A stretch of 64,000 bases of DNA from NCBI RefSeq assembly GCF_014212135.1, contig NZ_JACJVQ010000008.1, positions 186,001 through 250,000 of the forward strand. Reading direction: 5' to 3'. Numbering within the stretch: the stretch's first letter is position 1; every line of letters starts with the position of its first letter. The stretch is from Cohnella thailandensis. Lineage in GTDB: Bacteria; Bacillota; Bacilli; Paenibacillales; Paenibacillaceae. Shown piece after piece: positions 35,499 through 43,944 of the stretch. The position numbers were made by a program, and so were the translations under genes. Under the pieces are notes generated by a model. It was not told the origin of the DNA. It was given only the letters and a program-made list of their open reading frames with translations, and searched no databases.

Positions 35499-35511
35499 TT
35501 GAACGCTTCAA
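35499..35511. promoter_or_regulatory. 13-bp palindrome in the divergent promoter region of the sulfatase locus
   Basis: TTGAACGCTTCAA is a perfect palindrome around a central base, lying 100 bp from the AraC start and 97 bp from the binding-protein start, just after a TACAAT -10-like element (35484-35489). Candidate operator. Confidence 0.4.
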
Positions 35512-35608
35512 ATACAAGTATGTTAATGGGAATACTAGAACTGCATTTCAGACCGGACAACCGGATGCTGCCGATTTTAGGCCCTGAACGATCTGGGAGG
35601 TAGATGAG

Positions 35609-36916
35609 ATGAGAAAAAAAGCTTGGGCATTAACGATCGCGCCGATTGCGGCATTGAGCTTGGCATTGGCAGGCTGCGGCGGGGGGACCAACGAGGGTAA
35701 CGGAGCCGCGGCGGGCCAGGGGACGGGAGCTTCGTCCGGAGAGAAGGTCACGCTCAAATTCTGGTACCCGACCGCCGAACAAATCGCCATCGACGCGGTA
35801 AACGCGCAGATCGATAAATTCGAGAGCCTGCACCCCGATATTAAAGTCGAATTGACCACGATTCCCTTCTCGGAATATTTCCAGAAGCTGTCCGTCGCCT
35901 ATTCGGGCGGCTTGCAGCCGGACGTGCACGGACTCGGCTTCGGCCAGTTGATCTCGACCGTGGGCCAAGGCAAGTACCTCGACCTGCAGCCGTATATCGA
36001 CAAGGACGACTGGGAGGGCCGGAACGACTTCTTCCCCGACATTCTGAAGGCCGGCCAGTGGCAAGGAGGACAGTACGGCCTGCTGCTCCCCGAGATCCGT
36101 CCGCTCGCCTGGCGCAAGGACTTCTTCGAAGAAGCCGGACTCGATCCGGAGTCGCCGCCGAAGACGGTCGACGAGCTGTTCGAGCTCGCGAACAAGCTGA
36201 AGGTCGTCGAGAACGGCAAGACGGTCCGGGCTGGAATCGACATCGCGACCAGCAACGGCGAGCAGCCCTATCTGTCGCTGCTTCTGCTGCTGGGGGAGGA
36301 CTTCTACGACGACGAAGGCAACCCGACGTTCGACTCCGACACCTCGATCAAGCTGGTCGAGCGATTGGTCCAATTGTACAAGGACGGCGCCATCATTCCT
36401 TATAATTCCCAGCAGGTCGGAGGAAGCACGTTCACTCAGAGCCAGGCGGCCATGGCCTTCGTCTCGACGGCGGGCGCCGCTGCTCTTAAGCAATCCGCAG
36501 GAGCCGACAAGCTTGGCTGGGCCCTCCCTCCGGAAGGAGCGGCCGGCAACCGGACCTCTCTGGTCTTGGGCACCTTCCTTACCGCCGCGAAGAACACGAA
36601 ACATCCGGAAGAGGCATGGGAATTCCTCAAGTTCTGGTTCGAGAAGGACAACGTCTTCGAATTCGCGACGAAGACCGGCTTTATCCCGCCGCTTCAATCG
36701 CTTAAGGACGAATACGTCAAGCTGAGCCCGGAGAACGAAATTTCCTTCGAAGCGCTGAACCATGCCCAAGGGTATCGGGCATCCGAGCTGTGGGGGATCA
36801 ACGTCAAATATTTGCGGCTGGCGCTTGAAGAGGCCTATAACGGAGTCAAGCCCGCGGCCGATGCGCTTAAGGATAACGCGAAGCTGGCGAGGGACGAGAT
36901 TGCCGGCTTGAAGTAA
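35609..36916 (+). CDS. Sugar ABC transporter substrate-binding lipoprotein (sulfatase locus)
   Basis: 435 residues. Lipobox LALAGC (C23), a Gly-rich linker, then a family 1 solute-binding fold (VTLKFWYPTAEQIAIDAVNA at the start of the mature domain). GGGAGG lies before ATG 35609. First gene of the importer-permease-permease-sulfatase operon, so the ligand is likely a sulfated or desulfated oligosaccharide. No ATPase gene is present. Confidence 0.93.
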   Translation: MRKKAWALTIAPIAALSLALAGCGGGTNEGNGAAAGQGTGASSGEKVTLKFWYPTAEQIAIDAVNAQIDKFESLHPDIKVELTTIPFSEYFQKLSVAYSGGLQPDVHGLGFGQLISTVGQGKYLDLQPYIDKDDWEGRNDFFPDILKAGQWQGGQYGLLLPEIRPLAWRKDFFEEAGLDPESPPKTVDELFELANKLKVVENGKTVRAGIDIATSNGEQPYLSLLLLLGEDFYDDEGNPTFDSDTSIKLVERLVQLYKDGAIIPYNSQQVGGSTFTQSQAAMAFVSTAGAAALKQSAGADKLGWALPPEGAAGNRTSLVLGTFLTAAKNTKHPEEAWEFLKFWFEKDNVFEFATKTGFIPPLQSLKDEYVKLSPENEISFEALNHAQGYRASELWGINVKYLRLALEEAYNGVKPAADALKDNAKLARDEIAGLK

Positions 36917-36946
36917 AAAGAGAGTTGACATTACGACCGCATCGCA

Positions 36947-36979
36947 AGCTTCGCCCGACGCGCCGCTTCGGGCGAAGCT
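36947..36979 (+). other. Intercistronic mRNA hairpin after the binding-protein gene
   Basis: AGCTTCGCCCGA (36947-36958) pairs perfectly with TCGGGCGAAGCT (36968-36979) around a 9-base loop, with no T tail. Such hairpins between a binding protein and its permeases commonly stabilise the upstream message and lower permease expression; that role is inferred. Confidence 0.65.
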
Positions 36980-37009
36980 CTTGTCCGCGAGGAAGGAGGC
37001 TTTATCGGC

Positions 37010-37882
37010 ATGAACCGAGGCTGGAACCGCATCGTCCCTTATTTGTTGATCTTGCCGAACTATTTGATCTTTGCCGTATTCGTGCTGGCGCCGGTGCTGT
37101 GGATCGTCTACCTCAGCTTTACCGACTACACGATCCTGCAGCCCTCCGAGTGGATCGGAGGCCGAAACTACGAACGGCTGCTACAGGATACCCTTTTCCG
37201 CAAAGCGATCGTCAATACGATATGGTATTGGATCGGCACCATCGTCCCTACTATTTTGCTGGGCCTCATTCTGGCCGCGCTGCTCACGATGAAGATTCGT
37301 CTCTTGGCCGCCTTCCGCGCTCTTATCTACCTGCCCGGCGTCCTCTCGTCGGTGGCCGTCGCCATGACATGGCTGTGGCTCCTCGATCCGTTGCAGGGTC
37401 CGATCAACGGCGCGCTCGAGGCGGTCGGCATCGGGGGCCGGAATTGGCTGCAGAATCCGGACACGTCGCTGCCGTCCATCATCGTCATCGGCGTCTGGAC
37501 CGGGCTCGGCTACGCGATGATCGTCCTGCTCGCGGGCATTCAGGGCATCCCGGAGAGCCTGTACGAGGCCGCTTCGCTCGACGGCGCTTCCGGTCCGCAG
37601 AGATTCCGCTTCATCACGGTTCCGCTTCTGAAGCCGATCCTGCTTTTCCTATTTATTACCGCCACCATTCGCTCGTTCCAGGTGTTCGATCTCGTCTACA
37701 TCCTGACGGGCGGCGGTCCGGCCAATTCGAGCACGACCATCGTGACGCAGATCGTCGGCGCCAGCTTCCAGGAATATCGGATGGGCTACGCCTCCTCCAT
37801 GGCGGTCTTCCTGCTCGGCATCACGCTTATAGTCACCATGCTGCAATATTGGCTGGGAAGCCGCAATACGACCACGGAGTAG
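37010..37882 (+). CDS. Sugar ABC transporter permease (MalF-like)
   Basis: 290 residues, six membrane helices (first: YLLILPNYLIFAVFVLAPVL), EAA loop ESLYEAASLDGASGPQRFRF (about 184-203) and the MalF-type ending. AAGGAGG precedes ATG 37010. The partner permease starts 11 bp downstream. Confidence 0.94.
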   Translation: MNRGWNRIVPYLLILPNYLIFAVFVLAPVLWIVYLSFTDYTILQPSEWIGGRNYERLLQDTLFRKAIVNTIWYWIGTIVPTILLGLILAALLTMKIRLLAAFRALIYLPGVLSSVAVAMTWLWLLDPLQGPINGALEAVGIGGRNWLQNPDTSLPSIIVIGVWTGLGYAMIVLLAGIQGIPESLYEAASLDGASGPQRFRFITVPLLKPILLFLFITATIRSFQVFDLVYILTGGGPANSSTTIVTQIVGASFQEYRMGYASSMAVFLLGITLIVTMLQYWLGSRNTTTE

Positions 37883-37893
37883 GTGAATGAACG

Positions 37894-38760
37894 ATGAAGC
37901 ATACCCTAACCGAACGAAGTCTGGCCTATCTGTTCTTGACGCTGATCGCGCTGGTCGCGATCATTCCCTTGGTTATCGCCTTGTTCACCTCGTTGAAGGG
38001 GGACGAAGAGTTCTCGCTGGGCGGCATGACGCTGCTGCCCTCCTCCTGGCATCCGGAGAATTATTCTCGCGCGTGGGAGATGGCGGATTGGGGCGTCTTT
38101 ATCCGCAACTCGGCTATCGTGACCGCGGCCGCCGTCGGAGGAAGCCTCGTGCTGAATCTGCTCGCCGGATTTACGTTTGCTCGAATTCGTTTTCCCGGTC
38201 GCACCCCTCTCTTCCTGCTGCTGCTGCTCGGATTGATGATCCCCGCCCAGGTAACGGTCATTCCGCAGTTTATCATCATGAAATCCATCCCCTTGTTCGG
38301 GGGCAACGATTGGCTCGGACAGGGCGGCAACGGCTGGTTGGACAGCTATTGGGCGCTGATCGTTCCCGAGCTGGCCGGCGCGTTCGGCGTCTTCATGGCC
38401 CGGCAATTCTACCTGCAATTCCCGAAAGCGCTGGACGACGCTTCCTACATCGACGGAGCCGGCTACCTGCGGCTGTTCTTCTCCGTCTATCTCCCGCTGA
38501 GCGGCCCGCTTCTCGCGACTCTCGGCATTTTCAAATTCGTCTCCGTCTGGAACGATTTTTTCCACCCGCTTCTTTATACCAACTCTCCCGGAATGCGGAC
38601 GGTACAGCTCGGCTTGCAGGTGTTCCGCGGGGAGCACCAGGTGCAGTACAACCTGCTGATGGCGGCCTCCCTGCTCGTGTCGATTCCGATTCTGATCATG
38701 TTTTTTGTTTTCCAAAAGCAGTTTATTCGGAGCATGGTATCCACCGGAGTGAAAGGATGA
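37894..38760 (+). CDS. Sugar ABC transporter permease (MalG-like)
   Basis: 288 residues, six membrane helices, EAA loop KALDDASYIDGAGYLRLFFS (about 174-193), C-terminal QKQFIRSMVSTGVKG typical of CUT1 MalG-like subunits. The sulfatase start follows 6 bp after its stop, with the ribosome site inside the last codons. Confidence 0.94.
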   Translation: MKHTLTERSLAYLFLTLIALVAIIPLVIALFTSLKGDEEFSLGGMTLLPSSWHPENYSRAWEMADWGVFIRNSAIVTAAAVGGSLVLNLLAGFTFARIRFPGRTPLFLLLLLGLMIPAQVTVIPQFIIMKSIPLFGGNDWLGQGGNGWLDSYWALIVPELAGAFGVFMARQFYLQFPKALDDASYIDGAGYLRLFFSVYLPLSGPLLATLGIFKFVSVWNDFFHPLLYTNSPGMRTVQLGLQVFRGEHQVQYNLLMAASLLVSIPILIMFFVFQKQFIRSMVSTGVKG

Positions 38761-38766
38761 TAACGA

Positions 38767-40242
38767 TTGAAAGCCATCATGGTCATGTTCGATACGCTTA
38801 ACCGCCGGATGCTCTCTCCTTATGGGGCTCCGGACTGGATTCATACCCCAAACTTCAAGAGATTGGCCGAGAGAACGGCCGTCTTCGACAACAGCTATAT
38901 CGGCAGCATGCCATGCATGCCGGCCCGCCGCGAGCTTCATACGGGAAGGCACAACTTCCTGCACCGCAGCTGGGGACCGCTGGAGCCGTTCGACGATTCC
39001 GCCATCGAGCTGCTCGGCGACGCGGGCGTCTACACCCACCTGGTCACGGACCACCAGCACTACTGGGAGGACGGCGGCGGCACCTATCATCCGCGCTATC
39101 GAAGCTTCGAGCTCATAAGGGGACAGGAAGGAGATCCGTGGAAAGGCGAAGTAAACGACGAAGGACTGCCCGAGGAGTTAGGACAGCTTCATCCGTATGC
39201 CCATAAGCTGGGCAGGCAGGATCGGATCAACCGCAAGTACATTCGGGAGGAAAAGGAATTTCCGCAAGCCCGAACCTTCTCCAAGGGACTGGAATTCATC
39301 CGCAAGAACGCGGACGAGGACCGCTGGTTCCTGCAGCTCGAGACGTTCGACCCGCACGAGCCGTTTTACAGCCCGGAATTGTACAAAAATCTGTATCCCC
39401 ACCGTTACGAAGGAAGAGCGTTCGATTGGCCGACTTACGGTCCCGTCACCGAGACGAAGGAGGAGGTCGAGCATCTCCGGTACGAGTACCTGGCGCTGCT
39501 CAGCATGTGCGACCATTATTTGGGGCGGGTTTTCGATACGATGGATGAGCTCGGGCTGTGGGACGACACGATGCTGATCGTCAACACCGACCACGGGTTC
39601 CTGCTCGGGGAGCACGATCAATGGGCGAAGTGCGTTCAACCGTTCTATAACGAAGTGGCCCATACCCCTCTCTTCATCTGGGATCCCCGGAGCCGGGTCC
39701 AAGGGGTCAATCGCCGCAGTCTCGTCCAAACCGTCGATCTGCCCGCCACGCTGCTGGACTTCTTCGGCCTGCCTCTGCCGAAGGATATGCAGGGCAAGCC
39801 GCTGTCCGAGACGATCGCTTCCGACAAGTCCGTGCGGGAGGCGGCTCTGTTCGGCTTGCATGGCGGACACGTGAACGTGACCGACGGAAGGTACGTCTAC
39901 ATGCGCGCAGCCGCGTCCCCGGACAACCGTCCGCTCTACGACTACACGCTGATGCCGACCCATATGAGGAGCCGGTTCCGGCCGGAGGAGCTGCGGGACG
40001 CGGAGCTGTCGGAGCCGTTCTCCTTCACCAAGGGAACCAAGCTGCTGCGGATTCCGGCAAGCACTTATGGCCATCTGCATCAATACGGCACGCTGCTGTT
40101 CGATCTCGAGCAGGACCCCGAGCAGAGGCATCCGATCCAGGATCCGGCAATCGAAGCGAGAATGATCGATTTGCTGAAGAAGCTGATGGCGGCGAACGAC
40201 GCGCCTCCGGAGCAGTACGTGCGGATCGGATTGGCGGAATGA
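38767..40242 (+). CDS. Sulfatase (formylglycine-dependent, CxPxR type)
   Basis: 491 residues. The start is TTG 38767, with AAAGGATGA about 6 bases upstream overlapping the permease stop; the next ATG would remove the first beta strand. Type I sulfatase fold: metal Asp near VMFDTLNRR, activation motif CMPARRELHTGR with C50 as the future formylglycine, and the late metal site NTDHGFLLGEH. There is no signal peptide, so it acts in the cytoplasm on imported substrate. Being in an operon with an importer and near an FGE gene, it should remove sulfate from an internalised glycan; the exact linkage is unknown. Confidence 0.94.
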   Translation: MKAIMVMFDTLNRRMLSPYGAPDWIHTPNFKRLAERTAVFDNSYIGSMPCMPARRELHTGRHNFLHRSWGPLEPFDDSAIELLGDAGVYTHLVTDHQHYWEDGGGTYHPRYRSFELIRGQEGDPWKGEVNDEGLPEELGQLHPYAHKLGRQDRINRKYIREEKEFPQARTFSKGLEFIRKNADEDRWFLQLETFDPHEPFYSPELYKNLYPHRYEGRAFDWPTYGPVTETKEEVEHLRYEYLALLSMCDHYLGRVFDTMDELGLWDDTMLIVNTDHGFLLGEHDQWAKCVQPFYNEVAHTPLFIWDPRSRVQGVNRRSLVQTVDLPATLLDFFGLPLPKDMQGKPLSETIASDKSVREAALFGLHGGHVNVTDGRYVYMRAAASPDNRPLYDYTLMPTHMRSRFRPEELRDAELSEPFSFTKGTKLLRIPASTYGHLHQYGTLLFDLEQDPEQRHPIQDPAIEARMIDLLKKLMAANDAPPEQYVRIGLAE

Positions 40243-40244
40243 GA

Positions 40245-40288
40245 AAAGCCATCGAGGAGATCCCGTTTATGGGGTCTCCTCGATGGCT
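40245..40288. terminator. Bidirectional terminator between the sulfatase and old-yellow-enzyme genes
   Basis: AAGCCATCGAGGAGATCCC pairs almost perfectly with GGGGTCTCCTCGATGGCTT around a short loop; A and T runs flank the stem on either side. Confidence 0.85.
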
Positions 40289-40302
40289 TCTTGCTTCTCT
40301 AA

Positions 40303-41421
40303 TCAAGACAAGCTTTGCAACGCCTCGCGGGTGAACGGAACCAGCTCGTCGAGCTTGCCGTCGCGAATCTTGGCGGCCCAGGCGGGATCGGCCAGCAAGG
40401 CGCGGCCGACGGCGACGAGGTCGAATTCCCCGTCCTCCAGCCTGCGCAGGAGGGCTTCGATATCCGCATTGCCGGCTCCTTCGCTGGTCGGCTTGAACGT
40501 GTTCATGAAGTCGTCGTCCAGGCCGACCGATCCGACCGTAATCGCCGGCTTGCCGGTCAGCTTCTTGATCCAGCCTGCGAAGTTGAGGTCGGAGCCTTCA
40601 TACTCCGGCTCCCAGAAGCGGCGGGTCGAGGCGTGGAAAATGTCGACGCCCGCATCGACGAGCGGCTTCAGCAGCTCGCCGAGAAGCTCCGGCGTCGGAG
40701 CGAGCCTCGCTCGGTAATCGACCGACTTCCACTGGGAGAGGCGCAGCACGATCGGGAAGTCCGGTCCCACGGCCGCACGGACCGCCGCAACGACTTCCGC
40801 GGCGAACCGCGTTCTTCCCAGCATGTCGCCGCCGTATTCATCCGTTCGCTTGTTCGTCCGCTCCCACAGGAACTGATCGATTAGGTAGCCGTGGGCGCCG
40901 TGGATCTCGACGCCGTCGAAGCCTAGCTTCTTCGCGTTCGCCGCGGCTTCGGCGTAGGCGTTCACCAGCCCTTTGATTTCTTCGACGCTCAAAGCGTGAC
41001 CCGTCTGCGCCCCGTCGGCGGTCAATCCCGAAGGGCCGACCGGAACCGCGTCCGATTCGGGGAAAACAGCCGGGTTGCGGGCCATGCCGACATGCCAGAT
41101 CTGAGGGATGATTTTGCCTCCGGCTTCATGCACCTCGCGCACGACGTTCGCCCAGCCCTGCAGCGCTTCTTCGCCGTAGAAGTGCGGGACGTCGCGATCC
41201 GCCGCGGCCGCCGGGTGCTCGATGACCGTTCCTTCGGTCACGATCAGGCCGACGCCGTTCTCCGCGCGCCGCCTGTAATAAGCCGCCACGTCCGGTCCCG
41301 GAACGCCGCGCGGCGAGAAGCTGCGCGTCATCGGAGCCATCACGATGCGGTTGGACAAACTTAATTTCTCGCTGTCGAAGGGGCGAAACAAAGCATCCAC
41401 GCTAGGCGATTTAATGGTCAT
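40303..41421 (-). CDS. NADH:flavin oxidoreductase (old yellow enzyme family)
   Basis: 372 residues from ATG 41421 (AAGGAGG 8 bases upstream; an upstream open frame is not supported). FMN-binding TIM barrel: LSNRIVMAPMTRSFSPRG, IPQIWHVGM, the substrate-binding GVEIHGAHGYLIDQFLWE with the H-x-x-H pair, RTNKRTDEYGG, and VAVGRALLADPAW near the end. It matches the NemA/XenA-like class that reduces activated alkenes, nitroesters or quinones. Monocistronic; physiological substrate unknown. Confidence 0.94.
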   Translation of the reverse strand: MTIKSPSVDALFRPFDSEKLSLSNRIVMAPMTRSFSPRGVPGPDVAAYYRRRAENGVGLIVTEGTVIEHPAAAADRDVPHFYGEEALQGWANVVREVHEAGGKIIPQIWHVGMARNPAVFPESDAVPVGPSGLTADGAQTGHALSVEEIKGLVNAYAEAAANAKKLGFDGVEIHGAHGYLIDQFLWERTNKRTDEYGGDMLGRTRFAAEVVAAVRAAVGPDFPIVLRLSQWKSVDYRARLAPTPELLGELLKPLVDAGVDIFHASTRRFWEPEYEGSDLNFAGWIKKLTGKPAITVGSVGLDDDFMNTFKPTSEGAGNADIEALLRRLEDGEFDLVAVGRALLADPAWAAKIRDGKLDELVPFTREALQSLS

Positions 41422-41680
41422 CGTTACTTCCTCCTTATATTTCGGACAGAGAAGATTCTTAATGATTCTTATCGGCTCCTCATATCCGCCTTTTATTCCG
41501 AGTGATATTCTTGGTGTTTCTTTATTATATCTATTTTTATAGATATGTAAATATAAAGTTGCCAAGTCAATGACGTACTTGGGGATCGAACGGGCTTGCC
41601 GATACGGTACGGGCGGCAACTACGTGAGCATTCTAGTGAGCATTCCTATTTTGCACCATAAAGAGGATACCCACATACTC

Positions 41681-41915
41681 AGAGATGCACGACTTTTCCG
41701 TGCAACGCGCCCCAGAGTAGCCTTCCGAGGCGGTGATACACGGCTTTTCCGCACAACGCCACCCCAGAGCGACCTGCCGAGGCGGAGATGCACGACTTTT
41801 CCGTGCAACGCGCCCCAGAGTAGCCTTCCGAGGCGGTGATACACGACTTTTCCGCACAACGCCACCCCAGAGCGGCTTGCCGAGGCAGAGATACACGACT
41901 TTTCCGCACAACGCC
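41681..41915. repeat. Intergenic repeat locus D: 51/52-bp units arranged as 103-bp dimers
   Basis: The core GACTTTTCCG (or GGCTTTTCCG) recurs at 41691, 41742, 41794, 41845 and 41897, spacing 51, 52, 51, 52. Units 1 and 3 are identical over 51 bp, units 2 and 4 differ at a few positions, so a 103-bp dimer was duplicated. Each unit has a hairpin such as TGCACG-ACTTTTC-CGTGCA. It occupies the 594-bp gap between the terminator of the DJ-1/PfpI gene and the old-yellow-enzyme promoter region. The remaining 200 bp next to the oxidoreductase are AT-rich promoter-like DNA. Confidence 0.9.
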
Positions 41916-41961
41916 GGCACGGGAGTAACTCCGAAACGATATTCCCACGGCTCGTCCCGCG

Positions 41962-41987
41962 CAAAAAGACCATCCGATGGATGGTCT
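41962..41987 (-). terminator. Terminator of the DJ-1/PfpI gene
   Basis: On the minus strand AGACCATCC-ATC-GGATGGTCT is a perfect 9-bp stem followed by TTTT, 28 bases after the stop. Confidence 0.85.
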
Positions 41988-42015
41988 TCACGCCTAATGC
42001 CCCGAAACGAACGGT

Positions 42016-42615
42016 CTACTCCCGTCGCCAATCATACTCCATGATGGTCGCCGCCTTCTCCGCCCGCTCGATTCCCAGCAGCTTGCCCACGACATAGAGC
42101 GAGGCATCGATGCCGGCCGATACGCCGGCGGACAGGACGATCTTTCCGTTATCCACGTACCGTACGCCTTCGATCACTCGGGTGGTCGAGGGAACCGCCG
42201 CCCTTAGCTCATGCATAGCCGAACGATTGGTCGTCACATCCAGGCCGTCCAGCAACCCTGTTGCCGCCAATATCAAAGCCCCGGTGCACACGGACAAAAC
42301 CAGCTCCGCCTCGCCGGACGCTTCCCTCACCCAATTCACGATCGCCGGGTTGAGCCTCTCCTTGCGCGAGCCCCAACCGCCCGGAACGATCAGGATGTCG
42401 GGCTTGGGGCAAGAATCGAATGCATACGCGGGGTTGACGCTCAGATTGCCGACGGCCGCCACGGCCCCCTCTCTCTCCGCCACGGTGTACACGTTGAAGT
42501 CCCGCCCGAAGTCGCTTGCCGAGATAAACGCCTCGAAAGGCCCGACGAAATCGAGCGGCTCCACCTTTTCGTAAATCAGAATCACCACGTTCCTTGCCTG
42601 ACGCGCCTGTTCCAT
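42016..42615 (-). CDS. DJ-1/PfpI family protein under ZTP riboswitch control
   Basis: 199 residues, no signal peptide. Flavodoxin-like DJ-1/PfpI fold: strand VVILIYEKVEPLDFVGPFEA, PDILIVPGGWGSR, and the nucleophile elbow LSVCTGALIL with C110. The C-terminal EYDWR ending resembles the isonitrile-hydratase/ThiJ-like subgroup rather than the deglycase type, but the reaction is not assignable. GGGAGAGG lies upstream of ATG 42615. The 5' leader carries a ZTP riboswitch, so expression should rise when ZMP/ZTP accumulates (folate or 10-formyl-THF shortage); this suggests a role in one-carbon or purine stress. Confidence 0.9.
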   Translation of the reverse strand: MEQARQARNVVILIYEKVEPLDFVGPFEAFISASDFGRDFNVYTVAEREGAVAAVGNLSVNPAYAFDSCPKPDILIVPGGWGSRKERLNPAIVNWVREASGEAELVLSVCTGALILAATGLLDGLDVTTNRSAMHELRAAVPSTTRVIEGVRYVDNGKIVLSAGVSAGIDASLYVVGKLLGIERAEKAATIMEYDWRRE

Positions 42616-42639
42616 GCTATCCTCTCCCCCGGATAAGAA

Positions 42640-42750
42640 AATAAAAGCATCCGGTCATCGACCGAATGCTTCGCCCAGGCGTACGGCTTATGAAATAGGT
42701 GCTCCCTCGTGGTTCTCCACGTTACGCCAGTCACACCTACCTTCTTGATA
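42640..42750 (-). ncRNA. ZTP (pfl) riboswitch with intrinsic terminator
   Basis: Reading the minus strand: P1 TAGGTG..CACCTA encloses the conserved TGACTGGCG, a GTGG-AGAA-CCAC hairpin and GAGGGAGCACC; after a short linker comes GCCGTACGCCTGGGC, the conserved 3' domain that forms the pseudoknot with the first. It is followed by a terminator (AAGCATTCGGTC..GACCGGATGCTT then TTATTTTC). All hallmark blocks of the class are present. Ligand binding (ZMP/ZTP) is expected to prevent termination and turn on the DJ-1/PfpI gene. Confidence 0.93.
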
Positions 42751-42757
42751 TAAATTC

Positions 42758-42785
42758 ATTATATTCAGAAAATTCTTCCTTTCAA
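42758..42785 (-). promoter_or_regulatory. Promoter of the ZTP riboswitch / DJ-1 transcript
   Basis: On the minus strand TTGAAA (complement of 42780-42785) and TATAAT (complement of 42758-42763) with a 16-bp spacer, just upstream of the aptamer. Confidence 0.75.
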
Positions 42786-42796
42786 CACCCCGATAT

Positions 42797-42821
42797 AAAA
42801 AAGATGGCCCTTCGGCCATCT
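42797..42821 (-). terminator. Terminator of the ArsR gene
   Basis: AGATGGCC pairs with GGCCATCT around a 4-base loop, followed by TTTTTTA on the minus strand. It sits directly before the ZTP riboswitch promoter, insulating the two units. Confidence 0.85.
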
Positions 42822-42918
42822 CCGGCGATACAGCGAACCGGCGCCCCTACGATCCGGCGATCCGGCAATCCGCCGCCCCTACCGCCTCTGGCGACTCCGC
42901 TTATGCCCGCTCATCCGT

Positions 42919-43236
42919 TTAAAGCTGCGAGCTCAGGCTCTCGAGAAACTCCTCGATGACCGGCTCGTTCCGGCGGTAATACGTCCATTGGCCGACGCGC
43001 TTGCACTCGAGCAAGCCGGATTTCTGCATGGAGCTCAGATAGCCGGAGATGACCGACTGCGCGAGTCCGGTTTTCTCCTGAATGCTGCCCACGCATACTC
43101 CTCCGTCGAAGGACGCGCTCTCGGGAATATTTTGCGGAACGAAGTGTTTCTCCGGTTCCTTCAGCCACTGAAGGATGCTAAGACGGGTCTCGTTCGACAG
43201 CACCTTCATAATTGTCAGCTGGGCATTCGCGTCCAT
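42919..43236 (-). CDS. ArsR-family helix-turn-helix regulator
   Basis: 105 residues, winged helix: MKVLSNETRLSILQWLKEPE, GSIQEKTGLAQSVISGYLSS (recognition helix) and GLLECKRVGQWTYYRRNE. A C-x-C metal motif in the recognition helix is absent; a single Cys lies just before it (GGVCVGSIQ). It is probably a non-arsenic ArsR member. The ribosome site is weak (AGAGAG). The target is unknown; the nearest gene is the HAD enzyme upstream. Confidence 0.88.
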   Translation of the reverse strand: MDANAQLTIMKVLSNETRLSILQWLKEPEKHFVPQNIPESASFDGGVCVGSIQEKTGLAQSVISGYLSSMQKSGLLECKRVGQWTYYRRNEPVIEEFLESLSSQL

Positions 43237-43278
43237 CCTGAATCCCGCTCTCTTCCTAGAATAGTCTCTTGCATGATA

Positions 43279-43854
43279 TCACCGGTCTCCTGCTTCCCGT
43301 AAGATCTCGAGCAGCTCGCTCCAGGTCGTGATCCGCGGAATGTCGAGGTGGCGATTGTACGAATTGTCCCTCACGTACACTTTCAGAGGCAGCTCCATCA
43401 GCGTGTCGAGCACCGCCGGCTTGTCGTCGAAGTAATAATCGAGCCCTAGCTTCCGAATGATGTGAACCTTCTCCGTATCCCCCATGCCGCAGTAGAACCG
43501 ACCCTCTTCCACGGGAAAACCGGCCTCCGCGATCCACTGCTTCGTTCTCTCGCAATACTCCGGAGCTCGTGCCGTAATATAGTATACCTCATGGCCTTGC
43601 CGAATGAGCTCCTGGAGCGCTTCGACGGCATGCGGGAACGGCGGGCAATCCGTATAATAAATTTCTTCGCGCAAGCTGTTCCACATTCTTCCGCCCTCTT
43701 CGGTCGTCATCCCGAACAGCTCATGGATCGGAACGCTTTTCAAGGCCAGAAACTTCTCATGCTCTACGCTCTTATTCAATTTCTTCTGATAGAGGTTAAA
43801 GGCATGCTCGCGCAGATTGATCAACGTATCGTCGATGTCGAAACCGAATTTCAT
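43279..43854 (-). CDS. HAD-superfamily 5'(3')-nucleotidase-like protein
   Basis: 191 residues from ATG 43854 (AAGGGAGA upstream); an ATG at 43890 lacks a ribosome site. Motif I GFDIDDTLINLREHA, motif II YYITARAPEY, motif III K in TEKVHIIRKLG and motif IV YYFDDKPAV. The DIDDT form and the size match the NT5C/YqfW-type deoxyribonucleotidase group in Bacillales. Substrate not proven. Confidence 0.9.
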   Translation of the reverse strand: MKFGFDIDDTLINLREHAFNLYQKKLNKSVEHEKFLALKSVPIHELFGMTTEEGGRMWNSLREEIYYTDCPPFPHAVEALQELIRQGHEVYYITARAPEYCERTKQWIAEAGFPVEEGRFYCGMGDTEKVHIIRKLGLDYYFDDKPAVLDTLMELPLKVYVRDNSYNRHLDIPRITTWSELLEILREAGDR

Positions 43855-43944
43855 GCAAGTTCTCCCTTTTCCGCATGCGGGTGATTCCATTCATTTTACC
43901 AGAACCGCGCGGAAAAGACACCGTTGCCATTCACCCGTCGAGCG

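Noticed and set aside
35499..35511. CcpA cre site reading of TTGAACGCTTCAA
   Set aside because: The palindrome has the central CG but fails four outer positions of the cre consensus; kept only as an unassigned operator candidate.
41570..42044. Short open frames on both strands across locus D
   Set aside because: They arise from translating the 103-bp repeat, with repeated peptide blocks, no ribosome site and no domain.
42919..43236. Arsenic-responsive ArsR repressor
   Set aside because: The CxC metal motif is missing and no arsenate or arsenite genes are nearby; called only as ArsR family.
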